The translations under genes were made by a program, and so were the position numbers. Positions 1 to 9,126 of a stretch of DNA of 64,000 nucleotides are shown piece by piece. The stretch comes from Haloterrigena salina JCM 13891 (GTDB taxonomy: Archaea; Halobacteriota; Halobacteria; Halobacteriales; Natrialbaceae). The stretch covers positions 34,980 through 98,979 of the forward strand of contig NZ_AOIS01000028.1 in assembly GCF_000337495.1 (NCBI RefSeq), in the 5' to 3' direction. The stretch's first letter is position 1. Each line of letters begins with the position of its first letter. The notes under the pieces were generated by a model. The model saw only the letters and a program-made list of their open reading frames with translations. It was not told the DNA's origin and did not search any database.

Positions 1-2148
1 CTCGGAGATCGTCGCGGCGTCGTCGACCATCGCGACGACTTCCTGCGTCGAGGCGGCCTGCTCTTCGGTCGCGGCGGAGATCTCCTGGACGCCCACGTTG
101 GTCTCCTGGGCGAGGTTGGCGATCTCTTCTAAGGCTTCGACGGCCTCGGTGACCTGCTCGCTGGCGGCCTCGATCTGGTCGCTGGTGCCCTCGACCTCGT
201 CCGCGGACCGCTCGGTGTGTTCGCGGATCGCCTCGAGGCGGTCCTCGGCTTCGTCGGCCGCCTCGGCGACGTCCTCGGAGAGCGCCTTGACCTCCTTGGC
301 GACGACGGAGAACCCTTCGTCGTCCTTCCCGCCGGCCGAGCGGGAGGCCTCGATGTTGGCGTTCAGCGCCAGCATGTTCGTCTGGCGGGCGATCTCGGAA
401 ATGGTGTTGATCAGTTCGTCGATCTGCTGGACCTCCTGTTCGAGGCGGCGGATCTCGCTGACGGCGTCCTCCGCCTCGGTCTCGATCTGGTCCATCGCGG
501 TGACCGCTTCCTGGGCGGCCTCCTGTCCTTCCTGGCCGGTGTCGACGGTCTGTTCGGCGATGTCCGCGACCTCGTTCGAGGAGGCGGCGATCTCCTCGGT
601 GGTCGTTGAGAGGCCGCTCATCTCCTGGGTGACCGACTGCAGCGACTGGTTCTGTTGCTCGGCGCCGTCGGAAATCTCCTGGATCGACTCCGTGACCTGC
701 TGGGAGGCGGAGCGAACCTCCTCGCTGGAGGCGGTCACCTGCTCGGAGGCGGTCGCGACGTCGGTCGCGAACCGGTTGAGATCGGCGACGGTTTCCTCGA
801 TCTCCTCGAGCATGTCGTTGAAGTCCTCGGCGATCTCCGCCATCGCCTCGTTGTCCGTCTCGGCGTCCAACCGGGCGGTCAGGTCGCCGTCGGCGGCCGC
901 TTCCATCACGTCGCTGTACTCGTCGGCCGTCCGCTCGAGTTGGTCGTTGATCTCCGCGATGCGCTCGCGCTCGCGTTCGGCGTCCTCGCGTGCGGATTCG
1001 GCCTCTTCGATCTGTTCGCCTAAGGCGACGCGCATCGAGTCGAAGCCCTCGTAGAGCCGGCCGATGTTGTCGATGCGTTTGGTCTCGAGGTCGACGCTGA
1101 GGTCGCCCTCTTCCATCTTGCTGGCCTTCTCGGTGAGACGGTCGATCGAAACGGCGGTGTTCCGACCGAGGACGACGCCGATCACACCGATCATGAGCAC
1201 GCCCACGATCGTCGCGATGCCGCCCCACCGACCGATTGTGGTGACGAACCCGAGCGCCTGATCGGCCGGTTCGTGGGTCACGATGACCCAGTCGGTACCG
1301 AAGATACGGGCAGAACTCGTGACGTACTCGCCCTCGTTCCCGAAGTCGTAGGCGTTGTTCTCGAAGGCCAGCGACGAACTGTCGACCTGCTGCGTAGTCG
1401 CTCCCTCGGTTCGGGCGGACTCCAAGAGACCCGTGTTGCCACCGTACGCCATGCCGAGCGTCTCGTGGGATTCGCTGTAGTCCTCCGTGTTATCGAGCAT
1501 AACCTCGTTGTCGCCGTCAAGAACCATCGTCGTGACACCGTCATCGTTCTGCAGCTGGTTCGCGTAGGCTTCGAGATTGGCGGTGTAGATGATCGCCCGG
1601 TCCTCGTTTTCGGCCGAGAGTTGGACGTAGGTGATCACGGTGGTATTCTGACCGAATCCGCCCTCGGCGAGGTAGGCGTCAGAGACCCAGGGGACGTTTT
1701 CGGTGGCCGTCGAGTACGCCTCGTCGGGAACGTTGTCGATCTCGGTAGTCGCCCTATCGCGGTACGCCTCGTTGGTACTCGCCGTCACGGTGTCGTTGTT
1801 GAGGTCGACGTAGGAGATATCGAACGTGTCAGCATCTAAGTGCTCCTGCCAGTCGAGGAAGCGGTACTGGATCGTTTCCGGATCGTCGCTGGCGACGACG
1901 TCGGATCGGGCGATCGTCCCGATCGTGTGTTCGTTCTGCTCGTTCCACATCTGTAGGCTCTGTGCTTCCTGTTCGGCCGAAGAAGCGTGATCTGCCTGAA
2001 CCCGGTCTTCTACCTGATTCGTGATTGCTCCCGTTGCACCGGCTCCGAGTAGCCCTACCGAGAGCCCGAGAATCAACAACGCGATTCCGAACTTCACTGC
2101 ATACCTGCGTCGGATAGCTGTCGGCACCAACCGTCGAACGAAATCCAT
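1..2148 (-). CDS. Methyl-accepting chemotaxis transducer (Htr type), 3' end beyond window
   Basis: Membrane taxis receptor that signals to the CheA/CheW/CheY system. It starts at ATG 2146-2148 and the reading frame stays open to base 1, so 716 residues are visible and the C-terminus is missing. Domains in order: basic N-terminus and one membrane helix (about 16-42), an external sensor of about 250 residues that looks like a Cache/PDC fold, a second helix (about 296-325), two HAMP-like segments (near GDLSVDLETKRID at about 348 and GDLTARLDAE at about 420), then a long coiled coil with the signalling hairpin tip IARQTNMLALNANIEA (about 582). The hairpin tip is the hallmark of MCPs. It is divergent from a substrate-binding lipoprotein gene, as for paired binding-protein/transducer systems such as BasB-BasT of Halobacterium. 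The ligand is unknown. Confidence 0.93.
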   Translation of the reverse strand, partial: MDFVRRLVPTAIRRRYAVKFGIALLILGLSVGLLGAGATGAITNQVEDRVQADHASSAEQEAQSLQMWNEQNEHTIGTIARSDVVASDDPETIQYRFLDWQEHLDADTFDISYVDLNNDTVTASTNEAYRDRATTEIDNVPDEAYSTATENVPWVSDAYLAEGGFGQNTTVITYVQLSAENEDRAIIYTANLEAYANQLQNDDGVTTMVLDGDNEVMLDNTEDYSESHETLGMAYGGNTGLLESARTEGATTQQVDSSSLAFENNAYDFGNEGEYVTSSARIFGTDWVIVTHEPADQALGFVTTIGRWGGIATIVGVLMIGVIGVVLGRNTAVSIDRLTEKASKMEEGDLSVDLETKRIDNIGRLYEGFDSMRVALGEQIEEAESAREDAERERERIAEINDQLERTADEYSDVMEAAADGDLTARLDAETDNEAMAEIAEDFNDMLEEIEETVADLNRFATDVATASEQVTASSEEVRSASQQVTESIQEISDGAEQQNQSLQSVTQEMSGLSTTTEEIAASSNEVADIAEQTVDTGQEGQEAAQEAVTAMDQIETEAEDAVSEIRRLEQEVQQIDELINTISEIARQTNMLALNANIEASRSAGGKDDEGFSVVAKEVKALSEDVAEAADEAEDRLEAIREHTERSADEVEGTSDQIEAASEQVTEAVEALEEIANLAQETNVGVQEISAATEEQAASTQEVVAMVDDAATISE

Positions 2149-2421
2149 GATAGCGTACGGGTGATTTCGTTACTACATAAATGGTGATCTGCAGTTATCA
2201 GTACTGATAATGGAGGCCAATAAATGTATGTGTTGTTAAATCCACGACAATAGTATATGAATGGTGCAATAGGAATTATTCTGAGAATATCGAGTATGTA
2301 TCCTGGATTAAATCAATGGTTCTAACAGACTCTCTCTGCTGTCGTGCCTGCCGGACTGTTTCCCTTGCTCATGCTATTCTCCGCAAACGTTAAGAAACGT
2401 AGGTCGAAACAACTGTTCAAT
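2149..2421. promoter_or_regulatory. AT-rich divergent promoter region between transducer and binding protein
   Basis: This 273-base stretch is far more AT-rich than its surroundings and separates two divergent genes, so it should hold both promoters. AT-rich cores are visible around 2160-2180, 2215-2260 and 2270-2310. I could not fix a single TATA box for either gene. No small ORF looks convincing here. Confidence 0.5.
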
Positions 2422-3756
2422 ATGAACGACAATACCCTCAGGAATGGGGACGGTAATACTTCTGCTGGCGCTACTCAGCGACGCGATCTCGATCGCCGTC
2501 ACGTGCTCAAAACGACGGCTAGCGGAGTGGTCGGTCTCTCACTAGCGGGCTGTATCGAGACCGTCGGATCGGTCGTGGGGAGCGCCGATATCGATCCGGT
2601 TACGATCGGCGTTCTGGCACCCGATCCGGACAGCAACTCCACCGGGCAATCGATCGTCGAGGGTGCCGAAATCGCTCGCGACCAACTCAACGACGACGAC
2701 GGAATCGACGGTCGAGCCGTCGAGTTGGCCATTGGCGACACGAACGGGAGTCCGCCCGAGGCACGCCGTCAGTACCAGCGGCTCGTTCTCGAGGAAGGCG
2801 CGGACGTTACGATCGGCGTCGCCACCTCCGAGGTGCTCATTCACTTGATGGACGACATTGCCGAGCAGGAGATCCCCCATCTCACGGTCGGTTCCGCGAC
2901 GACGGCGGCGAGCCAGATGGTCAGCGACCAGTACGAGGAGTACAAGTACCATTTCCGTGTCGGTCCGATCAACGACGTGAACCTCGCCGAGACCCAGATC
3001 GATTTTCTGGACGAGATGGGACCTGAACTCGACTGGGGCTCCGTCGCTATCCTCGTCGAAGACTACGATTGGACCGAGAGACTGTGGGAGGTGTACCAGA
3101 ACCAATTGGGTGACACGGCCGTCGACGTTGCGATGCAAAAGCGGTACGAACCGGCGACCGACGATTTCTCGGACATCTACGACGAGGTCGAACGGACGGG
3201 AGCCGACGCGGCGATCATTGCGGCAGCCCACACTGGGACCCAGGCCGTGATGGATTGGGGGCCAGCGGAACGGCCGTTCGCCTTCAACGGAATTCACGTG
3301 CCGATGCAGCTGTCCTCGTACTACGGAAGGGTCGACGGCGCCTGCCGCTACGCGACCGGGTACGCCTTTGCGACACCGACCACCGAAATCACCGAAAAGA
3401 CCCTGCCGTTCGTCGACGAGTACCAGCGCAGGAACGACGGGTCCGCGCCCGTCTACACCGGCTACATCTCGTTCGACGCGGTCAAACTCTTCGCGAAGGC
3501 GGTCGAGGAGGCCGGAACGTTCGACTCCGACGACCTGGTGAGCGAACTCGAGGACATCTCCGTTACCGGGACGACCGGAACCATCGAGTTCCACGACTCG
3601 AGCCACGAGCACGCCCACGACGTCATCTACGGTGAAGACAACGTCCACCCGCTGTTCTTCCAGTGGCAGGAGAACGACGACGGGACGGGCGTCCAGCAGA
3701 CTATCTGGCCCGAGGAGCACAAGACGGCCGACTACGCCGAACCGGACTGGTTTTAA
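2422..3756 (+). CDS. ABC-type (branched-chain amino acid/amide-like) substrate-binding lipoprotein
   Basis: Extracellular type I periplasmic-binding-protein fold (Peripla_BP_6/LivJ-like), 444 residues from ATG 2422. An upstream in-frame start at 2344 would put 26 non-signal residues before the Tat signal, so I prefer 2422. The N-terminus carries a twin-arginine signal (DRRHVLKTTASGVVGLSLAGC) with a lipobox Cys, so it should be exported folded and lipid-anchored. The mature part begins with IGVLAPD and GQSIVEGAEIARDQLN, typical of this family. No permease or ATPase genes are adjacent. The divergent transducer gene suggests it may present ligand to that receptor rather than serve uptake. The ligand cannot be read from sequence. 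Confidence 0.9.
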   Translation: MNDNTLRNGDGNTSAGATQRRDLDRRHVLKTTASGVVGLSLAGCIETVGSVVGSADIDPVTIGVLAPDPDSNSTGQSIVEGAEIARDQLNDDDGIDGRAVELAIGDTNGSPPEARRQYQRLVLEEGADVTIGVATSEVLIHLMDDIAEQEIPHLTVGSATTAASQMVSDQYEEYKYHFRVGPINDVNLAETQIDFLDEMGPELDWGSVAILVEDYDWTERLWEVYQNQLGDTAVDVAMQKRYEPATDDFSDIYDEVERTGADAAIIAAAHTGTQAVMDWGPAERPFAFNGIHVPMQLSSYYGRVDGACRYATGYAFATPTTEITEKTLPFVDEYQRRNDGSAPVYTGYISFDAVKLFAKAVEEAGTFDSDDLVSELEDISVTGTTGTIEFHDSSHEHAHDVIYGEDNVHPLFFQWQENDDGTGVQQTIWPEEHKTADYAEPDWF

Positions 3757-3865
3757 CAGCGACTCGAGTCGACGGAGCCGTTCTATTCGTCCCTCGCTTT
3801 GCCGTTTGATCGGTCCCTTCGGCCGTCGGTACGCTGTCCCGTTCGGACCCTCTAACCGTACAGTG

Positions 3866-5137
3866 TCAATCGTCCGCTTCGGCTTCGATTTCCCTCGCGT
3901 CGGTCGCGAGCCGCCCGCTACCGACCAGTAGGCCGCCCGCGAGCAGGCCGCCGACGAGGGCGAAGCCGGCGATCAACGCGAAGAACGCCGCGAGCGGGAA
4001 GCCGCCGAGGACGAAGCCGCCGATGGCGATGCTCGCCGAGCCGAAGCCGAACTCGCCGAGGTAGGTGTAGCCGTACGAGAGCCCGCGACTGTCTGCGGGC
4101 GTGTAGACCGCGACGGCGTTCTGGTAGAACGGCTGGATCGCGAACAGGAAGAACCCGAAGGCGCCACAGAGCGCCGCGATCGCGACGATCCCCATGCCGG
4201 TGACGGGAACGAACGCGACGGCCAGCACCGCGAGGACGGCGAAGATGGCGATCATCCCGCGGGCCGGCGCCACGCGGTCGGTCAGTTTCCCGCCGGCGTA
4301 CTGGCCCGCCATCCCGACGACCAGCAGTCCAACGTAGATGTAATCGGCCGGCTCGATCCCCTCGAGGCTCGCGGGGACGGCGAAGCCGGCCATCGCCTCG
4401 AGGCCGTGGAGGATCTCGGGCAGGTAGGTCAACATCCCGCGGTAGTACAGCCCTTCGAACATCACGATGGCGAAGACGACGGCGAACGCGCTCGCGAACA
4501 GCGTCCGCGTCTCCGCGAACAGTTCCGAGACCGACAGCGCCTCGTCAGGGCTGGCGTCGACGTCGTCGTCGACGGCCGCCGTCGGATCGAACGACGCGCT
4601 GAGGCCGTACAGCACTGCGAGAACGCCGGGGACGGCCAGAATCGCCGCGACGAGCTCCCAGTCCAAGACGACGAGCAGCGTCGCCGTGACGAACGGGCCC
4701 AGGGCGATGCCGGCGTTGCCGGCGATCCCGTGCCAGGCGAAGACGGTGCCCCGCTCCTCGACGCCGGTGCTGATGAGCGCCAGCCCGGCGGGGTGGTAGA
4801 TACTGGCGGCGACTCCCCACAGGACGAGGGCGACGGCGATCGCGTAGACCGACCTCGCGAACGAGAGGATGAGGAAGGCCCCGCTCATCCCCGCGAGACA
4901 GTACAGGATGAGCCGCTTGGTCTCGTATCGGTCCGAAAGGATACCGCTCGGCAGCGCGCCGATTCCGAAGAGCGCGTAACCGAGCGCGACGACCTGTCCG
5001 AACAGGGCGACGCCGGTGTCGAACGTATCGAGCCAGACCACCAGAAAGATCGGGATCGACGTCTCGAACCAGTGGACGAGCGCGTGGCCGGCCATGGTGA
5101 AGCCGGCGATCGACCGATCATTGCTATCGAGTGCCAT
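3866..5137 (-). CDS. MFS transporter (Fsr-like)
   Basis: Twelve-helix major facilitator protein of 423 residues, integral to the cytoplasmic membrane. The start at ATG 5137 gives MALDSNDRSIAG directly before the first helix. The loop 2-3 motif appears as GILSDRYETKR and the second half has GGKLTDRVAPARG at the equivalent place, both usual for MFS. The central cytoplasmic loop (about residues 185-215) is acidic. The pattern ASIYHPAGLALI is reminiscent of fosmidomycin-resistance (Fsr) type efflux proteins, but substrate and direction are not established. It converges on the binding-protein gene with about 110 bases between stops. Confidence 0.9.
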   Translation of the reverse strand: MALDSNDRSIAGFTMAGHALVHWFETSIPIFLVVWLDTFDTGVALFGQVVALGYALFGIGALPSGILSDRYETKRLILYCLAGMSGAFLILSFARSVYAIAVALVLWGVAASIYHPAGLALISTGVEERGTVFAWHGIAGNAGIALGPFVTATLLVVLDWELVAAILAVPGVLAVLYGLSASFDPTAAVDDDVDASPDEALSVSELFAETRTLFASAFAVVFAIVMFEGLYYRGMLTYLPEILHGLEAMAGFAVPASLEGIEPADYIYVGLLVVGMAGQYAGGKLTDRVAPARGMIAIFAVLAVLAVAFVPVTGMGIVAIAALCGAFGFFLFAIQPFYQNAVAVYTPADSRGLSYGYTYLGEFGFGSASIAIGGFVLGGFPLAAFFALIAGFALVGGLLAGGLLVGSGRLATDAREIEAEADD

Positions 5138-5233
5138 CGAATCGTCTCGTTGTTAAAATGGGTCTCTCCGGACACTTAGCGGCTTGGATCCCGACACCGC
5201 CCGATTCCCCCTGATAGGCGCGGGGTCGAGCCC

Positions 5234-6472
5234 TTAGAACAGGAACCGCTCCTCGAGGTCCCGGGGGAGAATCACCTCGAGTTCGCCCTTCGACTCGTAC
5301 TCGCGGATCGTTTCGATCATCGTCTCGAAGGCCTCGAGGTGGTCGCCCTCGAGGCGGTGGAAGAAGAGACCGGTGATTCCGCGTCGTTCGACGGTGTGCT
5401 CGAGCGCGGTCCGGACGCGGTCGGCGCTGGGATTGCCGATTCTGGAGGCCAGTTTCGTATTCGTCGTATACCCCTGGGCCGGCGGGCCGCCGCCGAAGCC
5501 GATCGAGTGGTACTCGTCGACGAGTTCGATCGACGTCGCGTCGTACTGGCCGAACGGGTAGGCGAAGTAGTCGGCGCCGTCCTCGAACCCTCGCTCGACG
5601 AGCCACTCCTTGCCCGCTCGGATCTGGGCCTCCTGTTCGTCGGCGTCGAGTTCGGGCAGTTTCGGGTGGTTCTTCGCGTGGTTCGCGACGCACCAGCCGG
5701 CGTCCCGGAGTTCGCGGAGCTGGTCGGTCGTCAATCGGGGATCGCCGCCGACGTCGCCGCCGCCGATGTACCCGGAGTTGACGAACGTCGTCGCGGGATA
5801 GTCGTGCGACTCGAGGCGCGGCAACGCTTCCGTGTAGTCGGTGACGTGTGCGTCGTCGAACTGGATCATCACCTGCCCCGTCTCCGGCCGCGGCGTGAAG
5901 TGAAGGTCGTCGAACCAGACCGTCCGTCGGTCCCCCTCGGCCGTCCAGAGGCGCAGGGACACTTTCCGGACGCTCGCCGCGTCGAACGCCGGATCGGTCT
6001 CGCTGACGCCGAAGTTGTACCGCTCGAGGGGGAGGTCGCCGACGATTCCGCGACGGTACTCGATCGCGGCACCCTCGTCGTCGACCAGTCGGAGCCACGG
6101 GACGACGAGTTCGTCCGCCGCGACGGCGACGCCGGGAACGACGTCGGTGAGATCGCGCGGGTCGGCGAACGTCCTCGTGAGTCTGGCCATTTGCTCGGTC
6201 TCGCCGACCGTCAGTCGAGCGCTCTGCGAGCCGACGGCGGCGCGGTCCGGATCCGCCGTCAGCGTCCCGCCGGCGACCGCCCATGCCTCGAGGTCCTCGA
6301 AGTCGTCGACGGTTCCGGCGGCGTCGGGGAAATCCGGGGCGGGATCGCTCGCCGGCGGCGACGAGTCGTCGCCGTTCTCTGCGTCCTCGTCGAGCGCGGG
6401 CGAGTTGGCACAGCCCGCCAGCCCGAGTCCCGCCGCCGACGTTGCTGCCGCGAGATACGTTCGTCGGTTCAT
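5234..6472 (-). CDS. Polysaccharide deacetylase (NodB) lipoprotein
   Basis: Exported NodB-fold (carbohydrate esterase 4 type) hydrolase, 412 residues. I chose ATG 6472 because it gives MNRRTYLAAATSAAGLGLAGC, a Tat signal with a lipobox Cys. The longer start at 6493 only adds seven residues. Residues about 45-205 look like a beta-rich carbohydrate-binding module. The C-terminal half is the NodB domain: IQFDDAH carries the catalytic/metal Asp pair, HAKNH the two zinc His, AYPFGQYD the third motif and LFFHRL the fifth. It probably acts on cell-surface or extracellular glycans on the outer face of the membrane. The gene stands alone between an MFS gene and a divergent-promoter region. Confidence 0.88.
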   Translation of the reverse strand: MNRRTYLAAATSAAGLGLAGCANSPALDEDAENGDDSSPPASDPAPDFPDAAGTVDDFEDLEAWAVAGGTLTADPDRAAVGSQSARLTVGETEQMARLTRTFADPRDLTDVVPGVAVAADELVVPWLRLVDDEGAAIEYRRGIVGDLPLERYNFGVSETDPAFDAASVRKVSLRLWTAEGDRRTVWFDDLHFTPRPETGQVMIQFDDAHVTDYTEALPRLESHDYPATTFVNSGYIGGGDVGGDPRLTTDQLRELRDAGWCVANHAKNHPKLPELDADEQEAQIRAGKEWLVERGFEDGADYFAYPFGQYDATSIELVDEYHSIGFGGGPPAQGYTTNTKLASRIGNPSADRVRTALEHTVERRGITGLFFHRLEGDHLEAFETMIETIREYESKGELEVILPRDLEERFLF

Positions 6473-6607
6473 CGACGGAAAACAAATCTGCAAACAATAT
6501 TGTTACTGTTAGATTACTATCCGGTAGACGAGAACAAACGTCGAAAACGACAGTGGGAAATACGGGCTCGATCGCGAGTAGGCGCGGCAGAATGGACCGG
6601 AAGTCGG

Positions 6608-7204
6608 TCAGTCGGCTTCGATATCCTCGTCCCCGAGATCGACCGCCGTCGAGACGTCGGCGTCGTCCGGTTCGTCCTGGCCGCCCACGACGAGGTCACC
6701 CTCCTCGGTCTCGACGTAGACGTCGTCGGCGAATCCGCCCTCCGCGTGGGGGTGTTCGGGGTCGTCGAGTTTTTCGGGCGTCGAGGGCGCCTCGGGAAGT
6801 CCCTCCGGCGGTTCGAACTGGCCGAGCGGGTCGTCGATCGTGATATCCCATCGCTCGAAGAAGTCGCCGTAGCGCTCGTGGTGGGCCTCGAGTTCGTCGA
6901 CCGGAATCTCCATCATCTCGGTCCAGCCGTGGTTGTAGAAGTCGAAGTTGGCCTGAATGTGGGTGATCTCGCGGGCTTCGGCCTCGGAAAACCCTTCCTG
7001 CAGCGCTCGCAGGTAGCTATCCATCGTCGCGTCGAAGAGGGCGTCGAGGTGGTCTTTTCGCTCCTCGGCGTGAGCGGGGTCGGCCTTCCCGGTGAAGATT
7101 TTCGTGTGCAGTCTGACCAGCCCCGCGTTGGCGACCGAACGGACGCCCGGCGTCTCGAGGGCCTTCCGATAGGCGAAGTGTTTCGCGTTTTGACGGAGTT
7201 TCAT
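6608..7204 (-). CDS. Conserved haloarchaeal protein (DUF6149-like)
   Basis: Soluble protein of 198 residues. ATG 7204 (MKLRQNAKHFAYRKALE) is preferred over the in-frame ATG at 7246, whose 14 extra residues are basic and atypical. The first 130 residues are helical with many His and Trp (for example HIQANFDFYNHGWTEMMEIP). The last 60 are Pro/Glu/Asp rich and look disordered. I recall this as a haloarchaeal family numbered DUF6149, function unknown. There is no signal peptide or membrane helix. It is divergent from the FAD oxidoreductase at 7471. Confidence 0.8.
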   Translation of the reverse strand: MKLRQNAKHFAYRKALETPGVRSVANAGLVRLHTKIFTGKADPAHAEERKDHLDALFDATMDSYLRALQEGFSEAEAREITHIQANFDFYNHGWTEMMEIPVDELEAHHERYGDFFERWDITIDDPLGQFEPPEGLPEAPSTPEKLDDPEHPHAEGGFADDVYVETEEGDLVVGGQDEPDDADVSTAVDLGDEDIEAD

Positions 7205-7441
7205 GCGACGATGTAGGGAGCAGCGCCTAAAGAACGGTTCGGACAACTATGAAGGCCGGCCGCGATACCGACGGCTCGCTCGGACGGGTGACCGTCAGAG
7301 ATAACAGCAAACCTTGCGAAGTCAACTATCGGAAACGAAAGATCGACGTGTGATTACCGATTTGAAGGTTCGAATCCGATTTCAGCATACAACTGTTGCA
7401 GGGAAACTCCCGATGGGTAAAATAGACGAGATAGCAACCCA

Positions 7442-7447
7442 CTTTAA
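7442..7447 (+). promoter_or_regulatory. Putative TATA box of the FAD oxidoreductase gene
   Basis: CTTTAA is centred 26 bases before ATG 7471. That spacing would give a leaderless transcript, the usual haloarchaeal arrangement. Confidence 0.45.
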
Positions 7448-7470
7448 CCCGCATTACGAACGGTCCGAAT

Positions 7471-8715
7471 ATGACCCATTACGTGATCATCGGTGACGGT
7501 ATCTCCGGCAGTTCGGCTGCCGAGACCCTCCGGGAGGAGGATCCGGAGGCGACGATTACCGTCATCACCGATGAGGGGGAGCCACTGTATAACCGCATTC
7601 TCATCAAGGAACACGCGAAGGGCAAACTGCCGGAAGCCCCGATCTCGATTCACCAGGAAGACTGGTACGACGAGCGCGATATCGACCTCTCCCTGAACAC
7701 CCACGTCACGAGCGTCGACACGGACGAGCGGGTCGTCCACACCCACGACAACGGCGATATCGAGTACGATAAGCTCCTGGTCGCGACCGGCGGGACGCCG
7801 ACGCAGCTCCCGGTCGAAAACAGCGACGCCGACGGCGTCCACCACTTTTGGACGTTCGAGGACGCCCGCGGGATCCGCGAGCACGCCGAGCAGTCCGACC
7901 GCGGCGTCATCGTGGGCGCCGGCCTGCTGGGCATCGACTTCGCGGCCGTCTGCGGCGCGCAGGGCATCGAGGCCGACTACCTGATGCGCGGCGACCGCTG
8001 GTGGCGCTACGCGCTCTCGGCCGACGGCGCCGAGATCATGCACGAAGGCATGCGCGAGGTCGGCGTCGAACCGGTCTTCGACAGCGGCGTCGACCGCTTC
8101 GAAGTCGACGACGACGGCCACGTCACCGCCGCGGTCGACCCCAACGGTGACCGCTACGACTGTGACTTCGCCGGCGTCGCCATCGGCCTCACCTTCAACA
8201 CGGAGTTCCTCCGCGGAGCCGGCCTCGAGCAGAACAACGGACTCGTCGTCGACGAGTACATGCAGACCAACGTCGACGACGTCTACGCCGCCGGCGACAT
8301 CACGCGCTTCTACGACGTCCTGCTGGGCGATCAGGCCCAGAACGGCTCGTGGGGCTCGGCCAAGGAGCAGGGTCGCGTCGCCGCGGTCAACATGGCCAAC
8401 GACGCCGAGGCAGAGGAGTTCGAGTGGGTCTCCTCGTACTCCATCACGCACTTTGACTTCCCGTTCCTTTCGTTCGGTCACCCGACGCTCGGCGACGAAC
8501 ACGCCGAGCGCAAGTACAGCGACACCGAGTGGCGCCGCATCGCCTTCAAGGACGGCAAGATCGTCGGCGGCGTCCTCATCGGCGACCTCTCGCCCCAGAG
8601 CAAGTTCAAACAGCTGATGCGCGAACAGCGCGAGGTCGCCGACCAGGCCGAGGTCCTCCTCCAGCAGCAGGTCGACCTCGACGAGCTGGCCCTGGCACAG
8701 GAACAGTCCCAGTAA
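7471..8715 (+). CDS. FAD-dependent pyridine nucleotide-disulfide oxidoreductase
   Basis: Cytoplasmic flavoprotein of 414 residues with two Rossmann dinucleotide folds. GDGISGSSAAETL near residue 8 binds FAD, VGAGLLGIDFAAVCG near 148 binds NAD(P)H, and DVYAAGDI near 270 is the second FAD contact. It lacks the redox-active CxxxxC of lipoamide dehydrogenases. It belongs to the broad NirB/rubredoxin-reductase/CoA-disulfide-reductase-like group, so the electron acceptor is unknown. The C-terminus (about 380-414) is Gln-rich. The gene is monocistronic by context, with a TATA-like box at leaderless distance. Confidence 0.88.
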   Translation: MTHYVIIGDGISGSSAAETLREEDPEATITVITDEGEPLYNRILIKEHAKGKLPEAPISIHQEDWYDERDIDLSLNTHVTSVDTDERVVHTHDNGDIEYDKLLVATGGTPTQLPVENSDADGVHHFWTFEDARGIREHAEQSDRGVIVGAGLLGIDFAAVCGAQGIEADYLMRGDRWWRYALSADGAEIMHEGMREVGVEPVFDSGVDRFEVDDDGHVTAAVDPNGDRYDCDFAGVAIGLTFNTEFLRGAGLEQNNGLVVDEYMQTNVDDVYAAGDITRFYDVLLGDQAQNGSWGSAKEQGRVAAVNMANDAEAEEFEWVSSYSITHFDFPFLSFGHPTLGDEHAERKYSDTEWRRIAFKDGKIVGGVLIGDLSPQSKFKQLMREQREVADQAEVLLQQQVDLDELALAQEQSQ

Positions 8716-9126
8716 CGCGGCGCCAGCGGCCGACGGGGTCGACCGGCAGCCCCCCGTCTCTCGGCGACGACCGCTTCGTTTTCGCGGCGGATTTTCGATC
8801 GCGACTCGAGTCACTTCCCCCGTTACCGTCGAACGCGTTCGTACCGATCTAGCGGTTCCGACTCCCTCGTTCTGCCGACGGTATCGACGATGACCGGGAT
8901 TCATTCACGGATGGACGCGGATAGCTGAATCTAACTATGTATAAAAATGCTGGTAACAGCTATCAGTAGTATTGAAATTCACTTCGGCAATAAACATTAT
9001 AAGACTGCCATCAAAAGGAGAGGTAACAGCAGTTGCGGGGGGTGGGGAGAACGCACTGAGGACAGCAACGCGGAACGACATGGGGGGCACAGACGTGGGA
9101 AACGCGATCGGAACCGAACGCAGTAA
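8716..9126. other. Intergenic region with AT-rich promoter for the GMC dehydrogenase genes
   Basis: A 411-base gap. The first half is GC-rich and I see no gene in it. From 8935 to about 9010 the base composition swings to AT, with TATA-like stretches at 8938-8946 (tgtataaaa) and 8990-9001 (aaacattataag). These sit well upstream of ATG 9127, so the transcript may have a leader of roughly 100 bases. A purine-rich stretch occurs at 9012-9025. Confidence 0.45.

Noticed and set aside
2542..3720. 392-residue open frame antisense to the binding-protein gene
   Set aside because: It mirrors the sense gene's codon pattern; the sense frame has a Tat signal, lipobox and family motifs, the antisense one is featureless.
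7366..7380. GGTTCGAATCC resembling a tRNA T-loop
   Set aside because: The five bases on either side do not pair as a T-stem and no acceptor or anticodon stem fits around it.
7314..7496. 60-residue open frame running into the FAD oxidoreductase start
   Set aside because: It overlaps the TATA box and start of the real gene and has basic, unlike composition.
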